Below, piece by piece: positions 1 to 10,699 of a stretch of 64,000 nucleotides of DNA. Position 1 is the first letter of the stretch. Every line of letters starts with the position of its first letter. The translations under genes were made by a program, and so were the position numbers. Origin of the DNA: Mantis religiosa (taxonomy: Eukaryota > Arthropoda > Insecta > Mantodea > Mantidae); NCBI GenBank assembly GCA_030765055.1, contig CM060958.1:79175827-79239826 (forward strand), written 5' to 3'. The notes beneath the pieces were generated by a model. It worked only from the letters and a program-made list of their open reading frames with translations, ran no database searches and was not told the DNA's origin.

Positions 1-196
1 AATGTCTGTCTCAACCATGCAGCGTCGCCTCCGTGAACAAGATTTAAAGGGGTGCATAGCGGCCAAAAAATCTATTTTACGCAAACAAAAGGGGTGAAAA
101 GATTAGAATGACACAAAAACATAAAAACTGGAATATCCACTATTGTCCAGGGTATTATTCACGGACAAGTTTCAGTTTCAGTGATTGGAAGCCAGG
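1..196 (+). pseudogene. Tc1 transposase fragment, N-terminal half
   Basis: Translation shows VSTMQRRLRE, IAAKKSILRKQK and, after several stops, a run around FTDKFQF that matches the place of the first catalytic aspartate motif (TDES in intact Tc1 transposases). The fragment ends at the TA where the IS630-like element inserted and continues at 1347. Confidence 0.75.
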
Positions 197-1346
197 TACA
201 GATGTATTATTTTATCTTGACGGGAATCCTGCGCGGTAGGGATGAGTAGCAACTGTGGTGGGGATAGTGCACATATCGCCATAATGCGTCACACGCGTAA
301 GATTACGAGAGGGGAGTGCGGTGCATTAGGTGTCTAAAATCAAATTTCATTCTCGAAGCCAGTTTTGCAGCTCTTATAAACTAAGTTGTAATTCTTACTA
401 TGGTAGTAATCTCCACGCTTTTGTTGGATCTTAAATAGTACATAGGCATTTGGAACAAAATCCTGTTCTCCTCCATCAGACATGATAAACAACTGTCGGC
501 CTTTCAGTATTGCTGCAGAGTCCCTGTAACGTATTTCACTCCAGGCATATGATCTAGTATGTTCTGTATTTATATAAGTTTCGTCCATATAAACTATATA
601 AACTTCACTTCGATATCTCCGAATATTTCGTAAATACTTAAGCCTTTGTGCACTTATGGTGCGATGTTAGATTTAAATTTGTCTGTCACGCTTAGCGTTT
701 TTTTTTTTTTTTCAAATAATCCTAGCTTCAAAAGAACTCTTCTTAATGTTCAGACTGCCTTGGAAGTCAGTAGAATTTTTAGCTACATAAGCACTTTCTT
801 CAAAGATGGTCTTTGTTTTTCCGTGCTTCAAAAATTATTCATAGTTCGCCTATTTACTTCTGAATTAAAACATCCAAATTAGATGTTATGTAAGTTCTTA
901 ATCTTTGTTTACTGGGCATAGAGAAGGACATTGTTGCTCTAACAGCAATTGCTTTTCATTCCTTAATAACTCACCTAAACTGATTTCAGCCACAACTGTT
1001 GCCTCAGATACACTTCCCCAGATTTTTATAGCTGACCCAGATCATTGTTCCTTTTTTATAAATCTATGAATATTGTTTATTACTTCTCGTGTTTTTAAAT
1101 GTAGCACTTTATTTCCTAATGTGCTGCTAGGAAGCGTCATTTATAAATTCCCTCTTGGAACCAGGAGACAAGCACATTTTGAAACAAGCTGTAGTGATAC
1201 CGAGTAACTCTGCACGTGTTTAGTTGCTCGCAACTGGTACGCAACTGACCTGCCCTCCCCTCCAGTTGCAACCGTTATGAGGTGGACTCGTCCAGATACC
1301 ACTGCGCATCGCTCTGCACTTTTCAAGATAAAAAAATACATCTGTA
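197..1346 (-). mobile_element. IS630/Tc1-mariner-like element, copy 1 (internally deleted)
   Basis: Inverted ends match over about 22 bases: the left end begins CAGATGTATTATTTTATCTT and the right end is its reverse complement with an A-run change. TA sits outside both ends (197-198 and 1345-1346), the Tc1/mariner type of target duplication. The same family is present at 54950-57032. Relative to that copy, about 0.7 kb is missing near position 375-390, which removes the second catalytic aspartate region. Confidence 0.85.
340..588 (-). pseudogene. IS630-like DDE transposase fragment
   Basis: An 82-codon frame begins MDETYINTEHTRSYAWS, the first catalytic aspartate motif (DET), continues through KGRQLFIMSDGGE and AYVLFKIQQKRGDYY, then leaves the family at NYN where an internal deletion joins unrelated frame. 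The upstream HTH part lies in the same strand between about 600 and 1130 in several frames. The counterpart at 55975-56295 continues to the second aspartate. Broken copy. Confidence 0.75.
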
Positions 1347-2150
1347 GAAGGTTTGTTCGTTGACTTCATGGAGAAAGTATGAAAAGTCTATGTGTGATGC
1401 CAATGGTGAAGCATGTTGGAGGATCAGTTAAGGTGAGGGGATATTTTGTGGGTGATAAATGGTGATCTAGTGAGAATTAACAAAACATTAAAGAAGGTAG
1501 GATATCACAAGATATTGATAAAGTTGTGTTCCATTTGGGAATAATCTTATTGGTTGTGGATTTACTCAACAGCAGGACAATGATCCCAAACATGCTTCTA
1601 AGTTTTGCAGAGGGTATGCCAATAGAAAAGAGCAATATGGAGAACTGGAAATTATGATTTGACGAAGTGAATCACCTGATTTAAAACCATTGAACTCTTA
1701 TGGGACGAACTTTTTGTGTTGTAATTTACATCCTCCAACGTTAAGTCATATCGAACGATGAATGAAATGGGCGAAATGATGTTCAAATGAGTCCGGGGTC
1801 CATGGAGCTTAGAGCCACCTGACATTCGTCTATCAGGGTAAGGGAAAACAACGGAAAAACCTTATCCAGGTAACTCATCCTGACCGAGATTCGAACTCGG
1901 GGCGTCTTGAACGTGAGGCAGACATGCTACCATCTACGCTACCGAGGCGAGCAGGGGACGAACTTGACAGGGAAGTGAGAAAACAGGTAATTTAATGTTG
2001 CAGATCTATGGAATAATTTACACAGCTGTGGAGTGCCATATCCATAAAAAACACTACAAAATCTTATCTCCAGAATGCCAACAGTTTGTGTAGTGGTTCT
2101 GAGAGTAAACGGTGGATACTTTGAAGAGCCTAAAATCTATGACATATTGT
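1347..2150 (+). pseudogene. Tc1 transposase fragment, C-terminal half
   Basis: Starts with RRFV directly after the TA at 1345-1346 and runs through VMPMVKHVGG, LVRINKTLKK, the NDPKH block at about 1582, IELLWDEL at about 1690, then DREVRKQ after the SINE. Stops and frameshifts are frequent. The D/E triad cannot all be read in one frame. Known family role: cut-and-paste transposition at TA sites in the nucleus. This copy cannot encode it. Confidence 0.8.
1712..1954 (-). mobile_element. SINE family 1, tRNA-headed
   Basis: Minus-strand head holds the tRNA-like B box (GAGTTCGAATCTCGG) and the body GTTACCTGGATAAGG; the tail end is near 1712. Direct repeats GGGACGAACT at 1702-1711 and 1955-1964 flank it, a 10-base target-site duplication. 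It sits inside the Tc1 transposase pseudogene. Confidence 0.9.
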
Positions 2151-2167
2151 ATTATAATTAATACCAG

Positions 2168-2180
2168 AGCGAGAGGGGGA

Positions 2181-2212
<32 letters not shown>

Positions 2213-2220
2213 GAGAGAGA
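2168..2220. repeat. (GA)n microsatellite
   Basis: Uninterrupted AG run at about 2181-2206 with impure flanks, inside the 3' part of the Tc1 element. Confidence 0.95.
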
Positions 2221-2312
2221 TAATATTAATTTTGTCGGTCCTTTTAATTTTTACAAGTGTTTGTACATTGAAATGAAGTATTTAGCTGATCGAAAACTTT
2301 TGACCGGTAGTG

Positions 2313-3092
2313 TATATGTTAGGGTCCGTCTTGGTATAGATCTTACAATATATTAGACTATTCCAAGAAGTGTACACTGAACTAGAAGGTTACTTTGTGG
2401 GAAATAAAGTGCTTTACCCATGGGAACTTCCTTACGTCTGCTTTTTATTACCGTTTTAGAGAAATAAACAAAAGACAATGGGTTTCTTCTCACGAATAAA
2501 GTGATCCCAGCGTTGCAGTAAGTAATTTATTTGACAGTGTAGGTCTCAGACGGAAAATCTCTTTTAGCAGAACATAGTTAATGGCTTCCTCATATTGCTT
2601 TACCCTTACGAACACAAAAAAGTGTAGTTTAGTACAATTCATGTCAAAATTTATATCAACCTTTAGTGACATACACCTTTTTATATTACGAACGTTGTTT
2701 TTATCTCATATTTATCTATCAATCCAAAACAATCACGTGAGTAACTAGCACCATATAGCTATTACTGCTATGGGTCCTAAAGGTATGTAACCGGAATAAT
2801 ACAGAGTGATTTATTGAAAACATAAACCATATAACTCATTTAATATGTTTGAAAGAACAGTAAAAAGAGAAAAAGAATTTAAATATGCAGTTTGTGAATG
2901 AATCCAAATCAGTTGATATTAATGAATGTAAATAGTGTTAGTAAAGAAATTGCCTCAATAATGTAATATGTAATCTATATTATGATATTGTTAATTTAAG
3001 TTAAACAAGAAAATGTGTCATGTTATGAAAAGCAACTTACCAAAGATATTCTACCAAGCAGAAATTTACTTGTTAATTAATATACCAGGGAG
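2313..3092. other. No recognisable gene or element
   Basis: AT-rich. Only short open frames (largest 60 codons, minus strand 2490-2672) with no motif I recognise. Confidence 0.5.
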
Positions 3093-3140
3093 TCACCTGC
3101 CCCTATTTACTTTTGAATTGATGCAACTTGCTAAGCTCCA
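3093..3140 (+). repeat. Fragment of unclassified repeat R (terminus)
   Basis: The stretch around GAGTCACCTGCCCCTATTTA recurs in reverse complement at 7135-7177 and 43430-43463, each time as the edge of a longer shared block. Confidence 0.55.
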
Positions 3141-3198
3141 TGTGTGACGTATGCCTTTCCGGAATTCTTTTAATGGATGCTTTGCAGAGCAGTTTATA

Positions 3199-3920
3199 CG
3201 AGGCGTGTCCGTAAAATAAGGTCTCCAAGGCGCTGGGGTCGTCAGGAACGCTATTACGCGAGATCCGGCAACACTGGCGTGTAGCTTGGTTTCATCCCTT
3301 TAAATCCCCACCACAATGAACCCGTTGCAACCATCAGTCTTGGCTGGGCAGCCGTTTGCGATGGAGCTTCCTATCACTTCCGCCACCAAGTGCAAGTTGC
3401 GTGCAGTGATCCGCTTTTTGAGTGCCATAGGCACTACCCCACTAAAATTCATCATCAGTTATGCCAAGGCTATGGGCCACAGTGTATGGACGTCAAAAAC
3501 GTGTGAAAGTGGGTCAGAGAGTTCAAAGATGTATGTACAGACGTCCATGACGAACAGCGTTCTGGTCGGCCTTCGGTTTCAGCCGAAACAATTGCAAAAT
3601 TGGAGCAAGAAATGTTTAAAGATCGGCGTGTGACAGTTTGCGAGCTGTACGAACTTATCCCTGAAGGCAGGAAGACTACTATTGACAATATTTTCAGTGA
3701 TTTGAAAAATGAGGTTGAGCTCTACCTGCGCAGCTTGGCGGGAGAGTTATATGACAAGGGTATACAAAAACTGTCACAGCGCATGCAAAAGTGCATCGAT
3801 CGCTATGGTGATTACGTTGAAAAATAGCTGTAAGTTACGCCTTTCCATCAATGTAACATTCATTGACAATAAACATGTTTTCTATGTTAAATACAATTGA
3901 AGACATTATTTTACGGATAA
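3199..3920 (+). mobile_element. mariner element with catalytic core deleted
   Basis: Inverted ends: left TCCGTAAAATAAGGTCTCC, right GAAGACATTATTTTACGGA. Between them are the transposase N-terminal part (WVREFKDVCTDVHDEQRSGR, then IAKLEQEMFKDRRVTV) and directly after TTIDNIFSDL the extreme C-terminus (SLAGELYDKGIQKL to a stop at about 3827). The whole DDD catalytic middle is gone, about two thirds of the usual 340-350 residues. A non-autonomous mariner. Confidence 0.85.
3316..3827 (+). pseudogene. mariner transposase, internally deleted
   Basis: The start at 3316 is only nominal. The first HTH is read in one frame (ATKCKLRAVIRFL, then SYAKAMGHSVW); a frameshift near 3500 moves to EWVREFKD and the linker with RSGRPSVSAETI. 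The frame ending at 3827 finishes RMQKCIDRYGDYVEK, a standard mariner C-terminus. No catalytic aspartate remains, so the product could at most bind ends. Confidence 0.8.
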
Positions 3921-3924
3921 CTTA

Positions 3925-4700
3925 GTGCATAAGTGTTGTATGGGACAGAAAGCAATGACTACGTATATCGATTCCTAAAGCATCATACCCAGAGACAAAG
4001 AGCTCCAGTAGCAATTTTAGACGAGTTTGCAAACCTTCATTCACTAGCGTACATTCACACGCACTTTTAAACACACCCTATCACAACCTATCACATGACA
4101 ATACCTTTGGACCACAAAATGTCAGGTCTATACAGTGGGACCAATTGGATTTAAATATTCAGCCAACACAAGTTTTCGTTGTACAGCCATGTCAAAAAGT
4201 GCTAAGAATTAAATTGTTTTCGCTTCTGTCACAAATTACGGCAGTTTTTAGCTTAATTGTTTAGTAATTAAAATAACTAAATATTATTAAGGTACGAAGA
4301 AGATCCTATAGAGTTTAATAAGTTTAATAATTAACTGAGTTAATAATTAATTGTAATGGCAAATGCAGATTTTTTAGCTGCGTTAAAACTACCAAAAAGA
4401 GCCCTAAACACCATAGAATATTTAAAAAGTGTATAAAGATTCGAGCTGGGTGTCTGAGGTCTGCGGTTACATATTCGTATAGAAATCTCAGTTCGCAAGG
4501 TACCATTGGCTAAATGGTATTATACAGGTTAACTCGTCACTCTGCCACTACAATTTGGGTCTTCGTGTTCAGCTCAGAAACTTTATTACCCTTTGTTTTA
4601 CCTCTTGTGGCCTATAATTTGATATTATGATACAAATAACATTTTTATAACATTATACCTGTCAATAAAATACAATAATCACCATCTCTTCCACTGGCAG
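3925..4700. other. No recognisable gene or element
   Basis: AT-rich intergenic-type sequence with only short frames (60 codons at 4324-4506, minus). Nothing with motif support. Confidence 0.5.
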
Positions 4701-4703
4701 ATA

Positions 4704-5617
4704 CGAGGACTGTTCAATAAAGAATGATCATAATTTTTACTGTCATAATTTTTCGCACTAAAATTCAATCTCATTACATTCCGTTTGTTTAATGTGAAAC
4801 AAACACGCCGTAGTAGTTTCATTGTTGGTACTCCTAGTTCCCGCCTGTGAGAACCAGGAAAGTTAAGACATGTTCAGTATCGCCTACCGCTGCAATGGAG
4901 GTAACATGCAGTTAAAGTTGATGTTAGAGGAAAATCCGGAGTTTCACCTAAACGTAATCACTGCTGATGAAACTTGCCTGCATCATTTTGATCCTGAGAG
5001 CAAACAGCAAAGCTCAGTGTGGAAATCTCCTTCATCACCAATCTCTCGAAAAGCTAAAGTGGTTGCTTCTGCTGGGAAACTTATGGTCATCTCATTCTTT
5101 GATATTCATTGAATGGTTTGTCAGCATGTTGTATCTGCATACACATCAGTAACTGGGCAATACTACAGAGATTCCTGAAAACATTGCAGGTATATATCAG
5201 GCGCGAAAGACCACATTTCCTTGAAGCAGGCTGGATGCTGCACGACGATAATGCGCGGCCGCATATTGTCAATGTTGTTGCTGAATAGCTTGCAAAAATC
5301 AATGTGAAGTGCATCCCTCACTCTCCCCATAGTCCGTATTTAGCCCCATGTGACTTTTCTCTATTCCTTAACTTCAAGAAACGCCTTCATGGGAGGCATA
5401 ATCCATCATCAGAAGCAGTGGTGTAGGCTGCGGAGGCGATTTTGAAGAATCTCTCAAAATTGGTTTCCAGCATGTCTTTGAAGACTGACAGAAACGCTGG
5501 GACAAGTGCATCTCATTCATAGTAGACTATTTTGAGAAGGACCATCAAAATTATGAGGATGAGTAAAGGTACGTCGGCAGAAAAAGATTGTGATCATTCT
5601 TTATTGAACAGCCCACG
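4704..5617 (+). mobile_element. mariner family M1, copy A (N-terminal domain missing)
   Basis: Left end CGAGGACTGTTCAATAAAGA and right end TTCTTTATTGAACAGCCC(ACG) are inverted repeats, with TA at 4702-4703 and 5618-5619. The coding part spans about 4870-5570 with several stops. Two other copies lie at 38129-38971 and 43505-44582; all three start the transposase at the same internal point. Confidence 0.9.
4870..5570 (+). pseudogene. mariner transposase, catalytic domain only
   Basis: Begins MFSIAYRCNGGNMQLKLMLE and reaches ADETCLHHFDPESK (first catalytic D), then ASAGKLMVISFFDIH and a stop, then DDNARPH (second D) near 5250, then HSPYLAPCDF-type third D block near 5330, and LKKRLHGRH. In intact mariners about 110 residues of paired HTH domain come before this. 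Stops at 5110, 5285 and elsewhere make it inactive. Confidence 0.85.
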
Positions 5618-5619
5618 TA

Positions 5620-7074
5620 TATATAGATTTATAGTTCGTGGTGAATATTTTATTAATGTCGGTATTGTGCTTGACCCAACCAACCAAGTTTCAAACCTTC
5701 ATAAATTCAAATTGACTTTAGCTACTTGCGCCTGCGCGATGTTTGGTGTAAATGAACGCTTCATTATCTATGTAGCTGTTCAGTATTTGAAATCTCTCAA
5801 ATACTGTCAGGGGACGTCGTTTTGAACATTTACTGCGCTGAATAGCTCGACACTTTGTAAATTGTTTCTGTTTAACCGAGAAATTAACACTTCCACAACT
5901 CCTTTGTCATTGGAAGAGGTGAAACATAAGATTTGGGCACAAGACATTTAATGTTCGTAAAAAAAATGAAAGCTAAGTACGTAATATGGTTTACAACACC
6001 AGATATTATGGTGCAGATTATAAATGGTCGCAAAACTAAGCATTTTTGTGTCATTCTTGTGCCCTTGACTCACAAGAGAACAAATAACAACGATGTACAG
6101 TTTTATTCTTTATTTTGTTTATTGTTTGTATTTTAATAACTAAAATACGGAAAAGGAAGACTAGCAGAAAGAAAAAAAATATGTGACGTCCTTTCGAACC
6201 TAGCCCTTGCAGTACTATATGCCTACAGCTAACCCCTTCGACCAGCTGCTCCGTATTTTATGTCGCTCGTTAGGAAAGCATTGGTTTATCACATTACGAG
6301 TATTATATGAATGAAAAACTGACATTTATTTAAGCTTTTCGGAGTTTCTTGGTCGTCATTCAAGGCTGTAGGTAATATTGCTGGTTCGTGTACTACCGAA
6401 TAGAAGGGCAGAGCTGCAATAACGGCTGTTGTGCTAAAAGGGACAACAGGGGTGGCTTCGGAGGTAGTGCCGCTGTACCATTGCACCATCTGTATGAAAA
6501 CGAAAGAAAGAGAAGTGTATAGGAATTGCACAAAAAGTTTGTTTCTGAGTATCTGTTCCCTCGTATGCATAGGCGCGTTAAACGCAAGCGCTCTGTCCTA
6601 GTTGTTTGTCGTGGCTTGGTGCCGATTCCAGAACGGCACCATCTAAGCCCATAAGCGCCTGTGTTAAGTGCTAGGATGTCTGCTTATACACGGCTTCTTA
6701 TGGGAGCAGGTAGTGCCAAGGTTTCTCTGGCGTCTAACTTATGCTTTATGCGCTAGAGTGCAGTAAAGCACGGGACTTAAGATACCTGTCTCTCTGTCGC
6801 GAAATCGTATACGAACACTTCGTATCGCATTATCCATGAACTAATTTTACTATACTCGTTACACCTGTGCGTAACAAGAGTACGGATGTAATAAATATCT
6901 ATTTCTCTTTCCCTGTACGTTCTGTTTGGTACAGTATATTATATAAGAGGATGGATTATTGATAAGATAGCTAAATCGTTCGAAAATTGTACACATATTT
7001 ATATTTTAACAACCCTTATTTATTTATTGATTCATTTATTTATTTTTGGCACTGTCAATAGAATGCCACATCGG
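5620..7074. other. No recognisable gene or element
   Basis: Contains short frames only (97 codons at 5532-5825 partly overlaps the mariner end; 93 codons at 6289-6570, minus). A slightly GC-richer patch at 6410-6720 has no motif I can place. An ATTT-rich run lies at 7019-7048. Confidence 0.5.
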
Positions 7075-7177
7075 TTGCGTCTCAGGGCCAATGTTTTCAA
7101 ATTAAACTGTAAACTGCGGGTTGCATAGATAACAATAAATAGGGGCAGGTGACTCACTTGGTAATGTATATAGTAAT
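7075..7177 (-). repeat. Unclassified repeat R, longer copy
   Basis: Shares blocks CAATGTTTTCA, CGGGTTGCATA and AGGGGCAGGTGACTCAC with 43376-43463, and its outer edge with 3093-3140. No coding potential and no tRNA-like box inside. Confidence 0.6.
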
Positions 7178-7550
7178 TGGGACATTTGGTTTGTTAGGAG
7201 ACTGAAATTCAACACACGTGGGATAGTGAGTGGCATACAGCCTTTTCGTACAATAATGACAAGTAAACACTGGTTTTTATTCTAAGCCAACCTCCTCGGA
7301 CATTTTAGTGTTTGCAACAGCGTGAGTGATGACGTGGTAATTTGCCTCACATATGCTCGCTTTGTCACACGTTGCGAAACGTCGTAAATGTGCACTACTG
7401 AACTTGTAATGCTCCTATAAAATGACACAGCTCTGCAAAGAGTGACACGTGACTTATGTTTCTAATTTAGCTATCAAGATTTTTGTTTATCTGCTTAGAA
7501 TTCAGGCATGCCGTTTGAAACTGTGAGAACAAATTAACGTGTTTCTGGTA
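7178..7550. other. No recognisable feature
   Basis: Unique-looking AT-rich sequence with no supported frame. Confidence 0.45.
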
Positions 7551-7617
7551 TGGTAGTTAGCACGCTAGCTTCAAAATTCAGAGGTCCCGAATTCGATTCT
7601 CAGTCGCAAGTTAATTG
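7551..7617 (+). mobile_element. tRNA-like SINE head fragment
   Basis: TGGTAGTTAGCACGC resembles an A box and CCCGAATTCGATTCTC a B box, in the right order and spacing for an internal RNA polymerase III promoter. It joins directly to the LINE fragment at 7621, so it is a fragment rather than a tRNA gene. Confidence 0.5.
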
Positions 7618-7620
7618 ATA

Positions 7621-8483
7621 CTTAACCACATAAAGTTTTTCCAAGGAAACCTTTGGTGCTACTAACCCAAATATTCAACGCAATAATTAGAGTTGCATAT
7701 TTTCCAAGATCCTGGAAACTGGCCTTTGTTGTAATGGTGCTCAAACCAGGGAAATTTAAGTCAGGCCCATTTTCATAGCGACCCATAAGTCTATTAAAAT
7801 TATTTTCCAAAATATTCGAACGCCTATTCCTCTCTCACCTGATTGGTCCTCTACGCCCGCTTATTCCAGATACGCAGTTTGTATTTAGACCTAACCACTC
7901 TTTACCCCAGCAGCTAAATTAAGTTTTAGACCCGATACTTGATGCCTATGAAGACAAATGTCTGCTTTGGCCTGTTCCTCGATACAGATAAAGCATTTGA
8001 TAGCGTGTGGCATGATTGGCTTTTGTGCAAAATAAAACCTTTTAATTACTGACACCATATTTTTAGTAATTAAATGCTATCTTTTTGAAAGAGCATTCTC
8101 AGTGAAATGCAACGATGTGCTATCTCCAGCTCCAGAAGTAAAGCAGGAGTTCCTCAAGGTTTTATTGGCTCCATTCCTTTACTTAATCTTAAGCTCGCAC
8201 TTTCCTACACAGGACAACCTGCTTATCTTATAATTCGCAGATGATGTAGCTATACTTAGCAAAGGATCTAATATTGCAGCTGCTAATGAACCCTTTCACG
8301 GATAAGGCTGATGAATGGTATAAAAGGTGGAGAGTAGATATGAATCCAAATAAATCCAAATTAGTGAAATTCCCTTATAAAAGAAATACTGCAAGTACCG
8401 AAATAAGCTTTGCCAACGAGATAGTGATACAGTATGATACAGTTATATATCTTGGTTTAACCCTCGATTCAAAATTAATGTGT
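7621..8483 (+). pseudogene. Jockey-type LINE reverse transcriptase fragment
   Basis: Plus-strand translation in shifting frames gives NIFNAIIRVAYFPRSWK, VVMVLKPGKF, RPISLLKLFSKIFERL, PDTQFVFRPNHS, a diverged FADD-type box near 8236, LLMNPFTDKADEWYKRWRVD and YLGLTLDSKL. These are the ordered motifs of the finger and palm of Jockey-clade reverse transcriptases, which copy LINE RNA at a nicked target. Stops are frequent, and both the endonuclease and the C-terminus are missing. A matching C-terminal piece lies at 13042-13420, but in the other orientation. Confidence 0.85.
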
Positions 8484-8960
8484 TAATTTATCTATTAATT
8501 ATCTATTAATTTATCTAAGCAAAAATAGTTTGTATAGGTGTAGAAAATTTTCAATAAATTGAAAAAGAGGTCTGAGTGGAAGAAATTAAAATTTATTGTG
8601 AACGTTTGAAAATTGAGGTAACAATAAAAGTGGTGATTGATAAGAGGAAAAGAAACTTCAAGAAAGGTATTGTAATATTAACTTGGTTGAATTATATTTA
8701 AAGTTGGTGATTATATACAGCATGTCTTAGAATTTGACTTATTATTTTTAAAAGATTATAGAAGTGCGATGAGGAAACATTACTAGGACATTTGTGGTCC
8801 CAGAACGCAATATTTGGCACAATAAGCCAAAATACATTTGGGTCAGGTAGCGCGCCACCGTTATTCCTCAATGGTGTAAGCACGCATTTGCTAGACTGTC
8901 AAGAACTGTACCTAAATGGGTGATACATGGCAAAACAAAGAATTTCTACACCAATTACAC
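8484..8960. other. No recognisable gene or element
   Basis: AT-rich. A 61-codon minus frame at 8698-8883 has no motif. Confidence 0.45.
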
Positions 8961-9378
8961 TCCCAGGGGCCTACTGCGGAAGGTACGGGAATTGGCGATC
9001 CCGGGGTCCCGAGCTGGCATGACACTCTCGGTGTGGGTTCCTTTTAGTGGTGAGGGGTCAGGCAAAATACCCACCCACCTGTAGGCCGTGTGTGGAGAAA
9101 GGTTTGTCCTGGTGGTTGAGGGATGCGCAACTGAGCTCGTTCCAGTCTTTTTCTGAATTCGGGGAGGGTGCGCATTTCCAATACACTACTTTGGTTTCTG
9201 CTTCGCCTAAACGGGAGGTTAGGGACTAACCCGCCCCTAATCAATCGGCCAGAGCTAGGTATTGTACCGAACTCCAGGGAGAGTGGGACGGTGAGACCGC
9301 AATATCCCCTGTGTAGCCCTGTCATCCCAGTGGGATGACCCCTTGTTGGGCTCCGTGGTGATTGGGGAGCACTGGGGG

Positions 9379-10235
9379 ATGAAAAACATTCAAATTTCTA
9401 TGGAAAACCCTAAAATTAAACGTGGAAAAGAAATAGCCGAGTCTCCTGGTCCTCGCTATTTAGTTATCTGTAGAACTGAGGAAGGTCGAAAGTTTTCTAC
9501 CGTGAACCCGTTCATTATTCAGAAGGTTTAAATAATATTGCCGGTCCTGTAAAATCATGTACTCGATCTCACAATGGCACGCTCCTGGTCGAAGCAGTTT
9601 CTCCGATGCACGCTGCAAAAATTTTGAAAGCCAATATGCTTGCGAGCTATCCGGTGTGCGTTGAATTGCATAGGACGCTGAACTCCTCGCGTGATGTAAA
9701 TACCAGCGCATTGGATGGTATGTCCAATGAGGAGATTCAAGAAAACTTACCGGAACAAGGTGTTAAAATGTATATCGAGTTCACCGCAAAGAACGAGGTG
9801 ACCTAGTGCCCACTCGTACCATGTTTCTTACCTTTGATCGGGTAGAGCTCCCAAAAAGGATTAAGGCACGGTATGAAGCTATTGAAGTGAGGCTGTATAT
9901 GCCTAATCCATTGAGGTGTTATAAATGCCAGCGCTTTGACCACACTCCGTCAACAATATCTGAGGAATCATCTGTAGAGGATGCCCATCGGCGACTTTCA
10001 TCTTCGCCGATCGCAATTTCCGATCGTCTCTAAAGACTCGATTCGAAGCTACCAGTATGGAAGCCGTCCTCCATTGAGGATGTGGAGCGGGTAGATCCTG
10101 TCCACACTGCCCAAACGACAACGAGGAAAAGGCAGGAAAAACCTGCTGAAAGCGCTAGTCCAGCCCCAAAGAAAAGGAAACAATTGGTTCGACCACCAGT
10201 GGTCAGGCAGCTTTTGTCATGGCAAGTTGATATTG
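9379..10235 (+). pseudogene. LINE ORF1 protein (RRM-like plus zinc knuckle), broken
   Basis: The frame opens near MKNIQISMENPKIKRGKEIA and reads PRYLVICRTEEGRKFSTVN to a shift at 9530. It continues with GPVKSCTRSHNGTLLVEAVS, ILKANMLASYPVCVELHRTL and LDGMSNEEIQENL, an RRM-like fold typical of I/Jockey ORF1. Then come LTFDRVELPKRIKARYE and the knuckle start RCYKCQRF. About 0.5 kb is then missing relative to copy 2, deleting the rest of the knuckles, and the frame resumes at SEESS. Known role: nucleic-acid-binding chaperone of the LINE particle. Not functional here. Confidence 0.8.
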
Positions 10236-10433
10236 AAAGTAGTAATTTCTTATAACTTTTGGTATTTTAGTGGTATTTATAGTTTTTTTTTTAAATTTTT
10301 TACCCATTTGGGCTTATTTATTTTGGCATTTTGTTTAGATCTGATTTTTAAATTTTGAATAATTTATATCTGGCTATTGCCATGAATTAGTTTTTGTAAG
10401 GGTGCTGATGACCAAGCAGTTGAGCGCCCTTAT

Positions 10434-10594
<161 letters not shown>

Positions 10595-10641
10595 GGGGCC
10601 CAAATGACCTTGTTGTCGACGGGCCCTTAAACACCACACAC

Positions 10642-10692
10642 TCATCATCATCATCATCATCATCATCATCGTCGTCGTCGTCATCATCATCA
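10642..10692. repeat. Second (TCA)n/(TCG)n array
   Basis: Separated from the first array by a 47-base GC-rich linker carrying GTCGACGGGCCC. The array contains a TCG interruption. The linker may be the end of another retroelement. Confidence 0.85.
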
Positions 10693-10699
10693 AACTAAT

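Larger units (their letters stand above)
1..2312 (+). mobile_element. Tc1-family DNA transposon, decayed and split by two insertions
   Basis: Plus-strand reading of 1-196 and then 1347-1711 and 1965-2150 gives a broken Tc1-type transposase: HTH-side residues VSTMQRRLRE and IAAKKSILRKQ, then VMPMVKHVGGSV, NDPKH (second catalytic D region), RKEQYGELEIM and IELLWDEL followed by DREVRKQ. The end near 2291-2312 reads like a Tc1 terminal repeat (AAAACTTTTGACCGGTAGTG). Two insertions break the gene: an IS630-like element at a TA (197-1346) and a SINE (1712-1954). Joining across them restores the reading order, so the Tc1 copy is the oldest layer. Many stops and shifts; the left end lies outside the window. 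Inactive. Confidence 0.85.

Noticed and set aside
1712..1954. Possible genuine tRNA gene because of the clean B box (also at the other SINE copies)
   Set aside because: The sequence continues into a shared SINE body with target duplications, and the tRNA cloverleaf arms do not close on the acceptor side.
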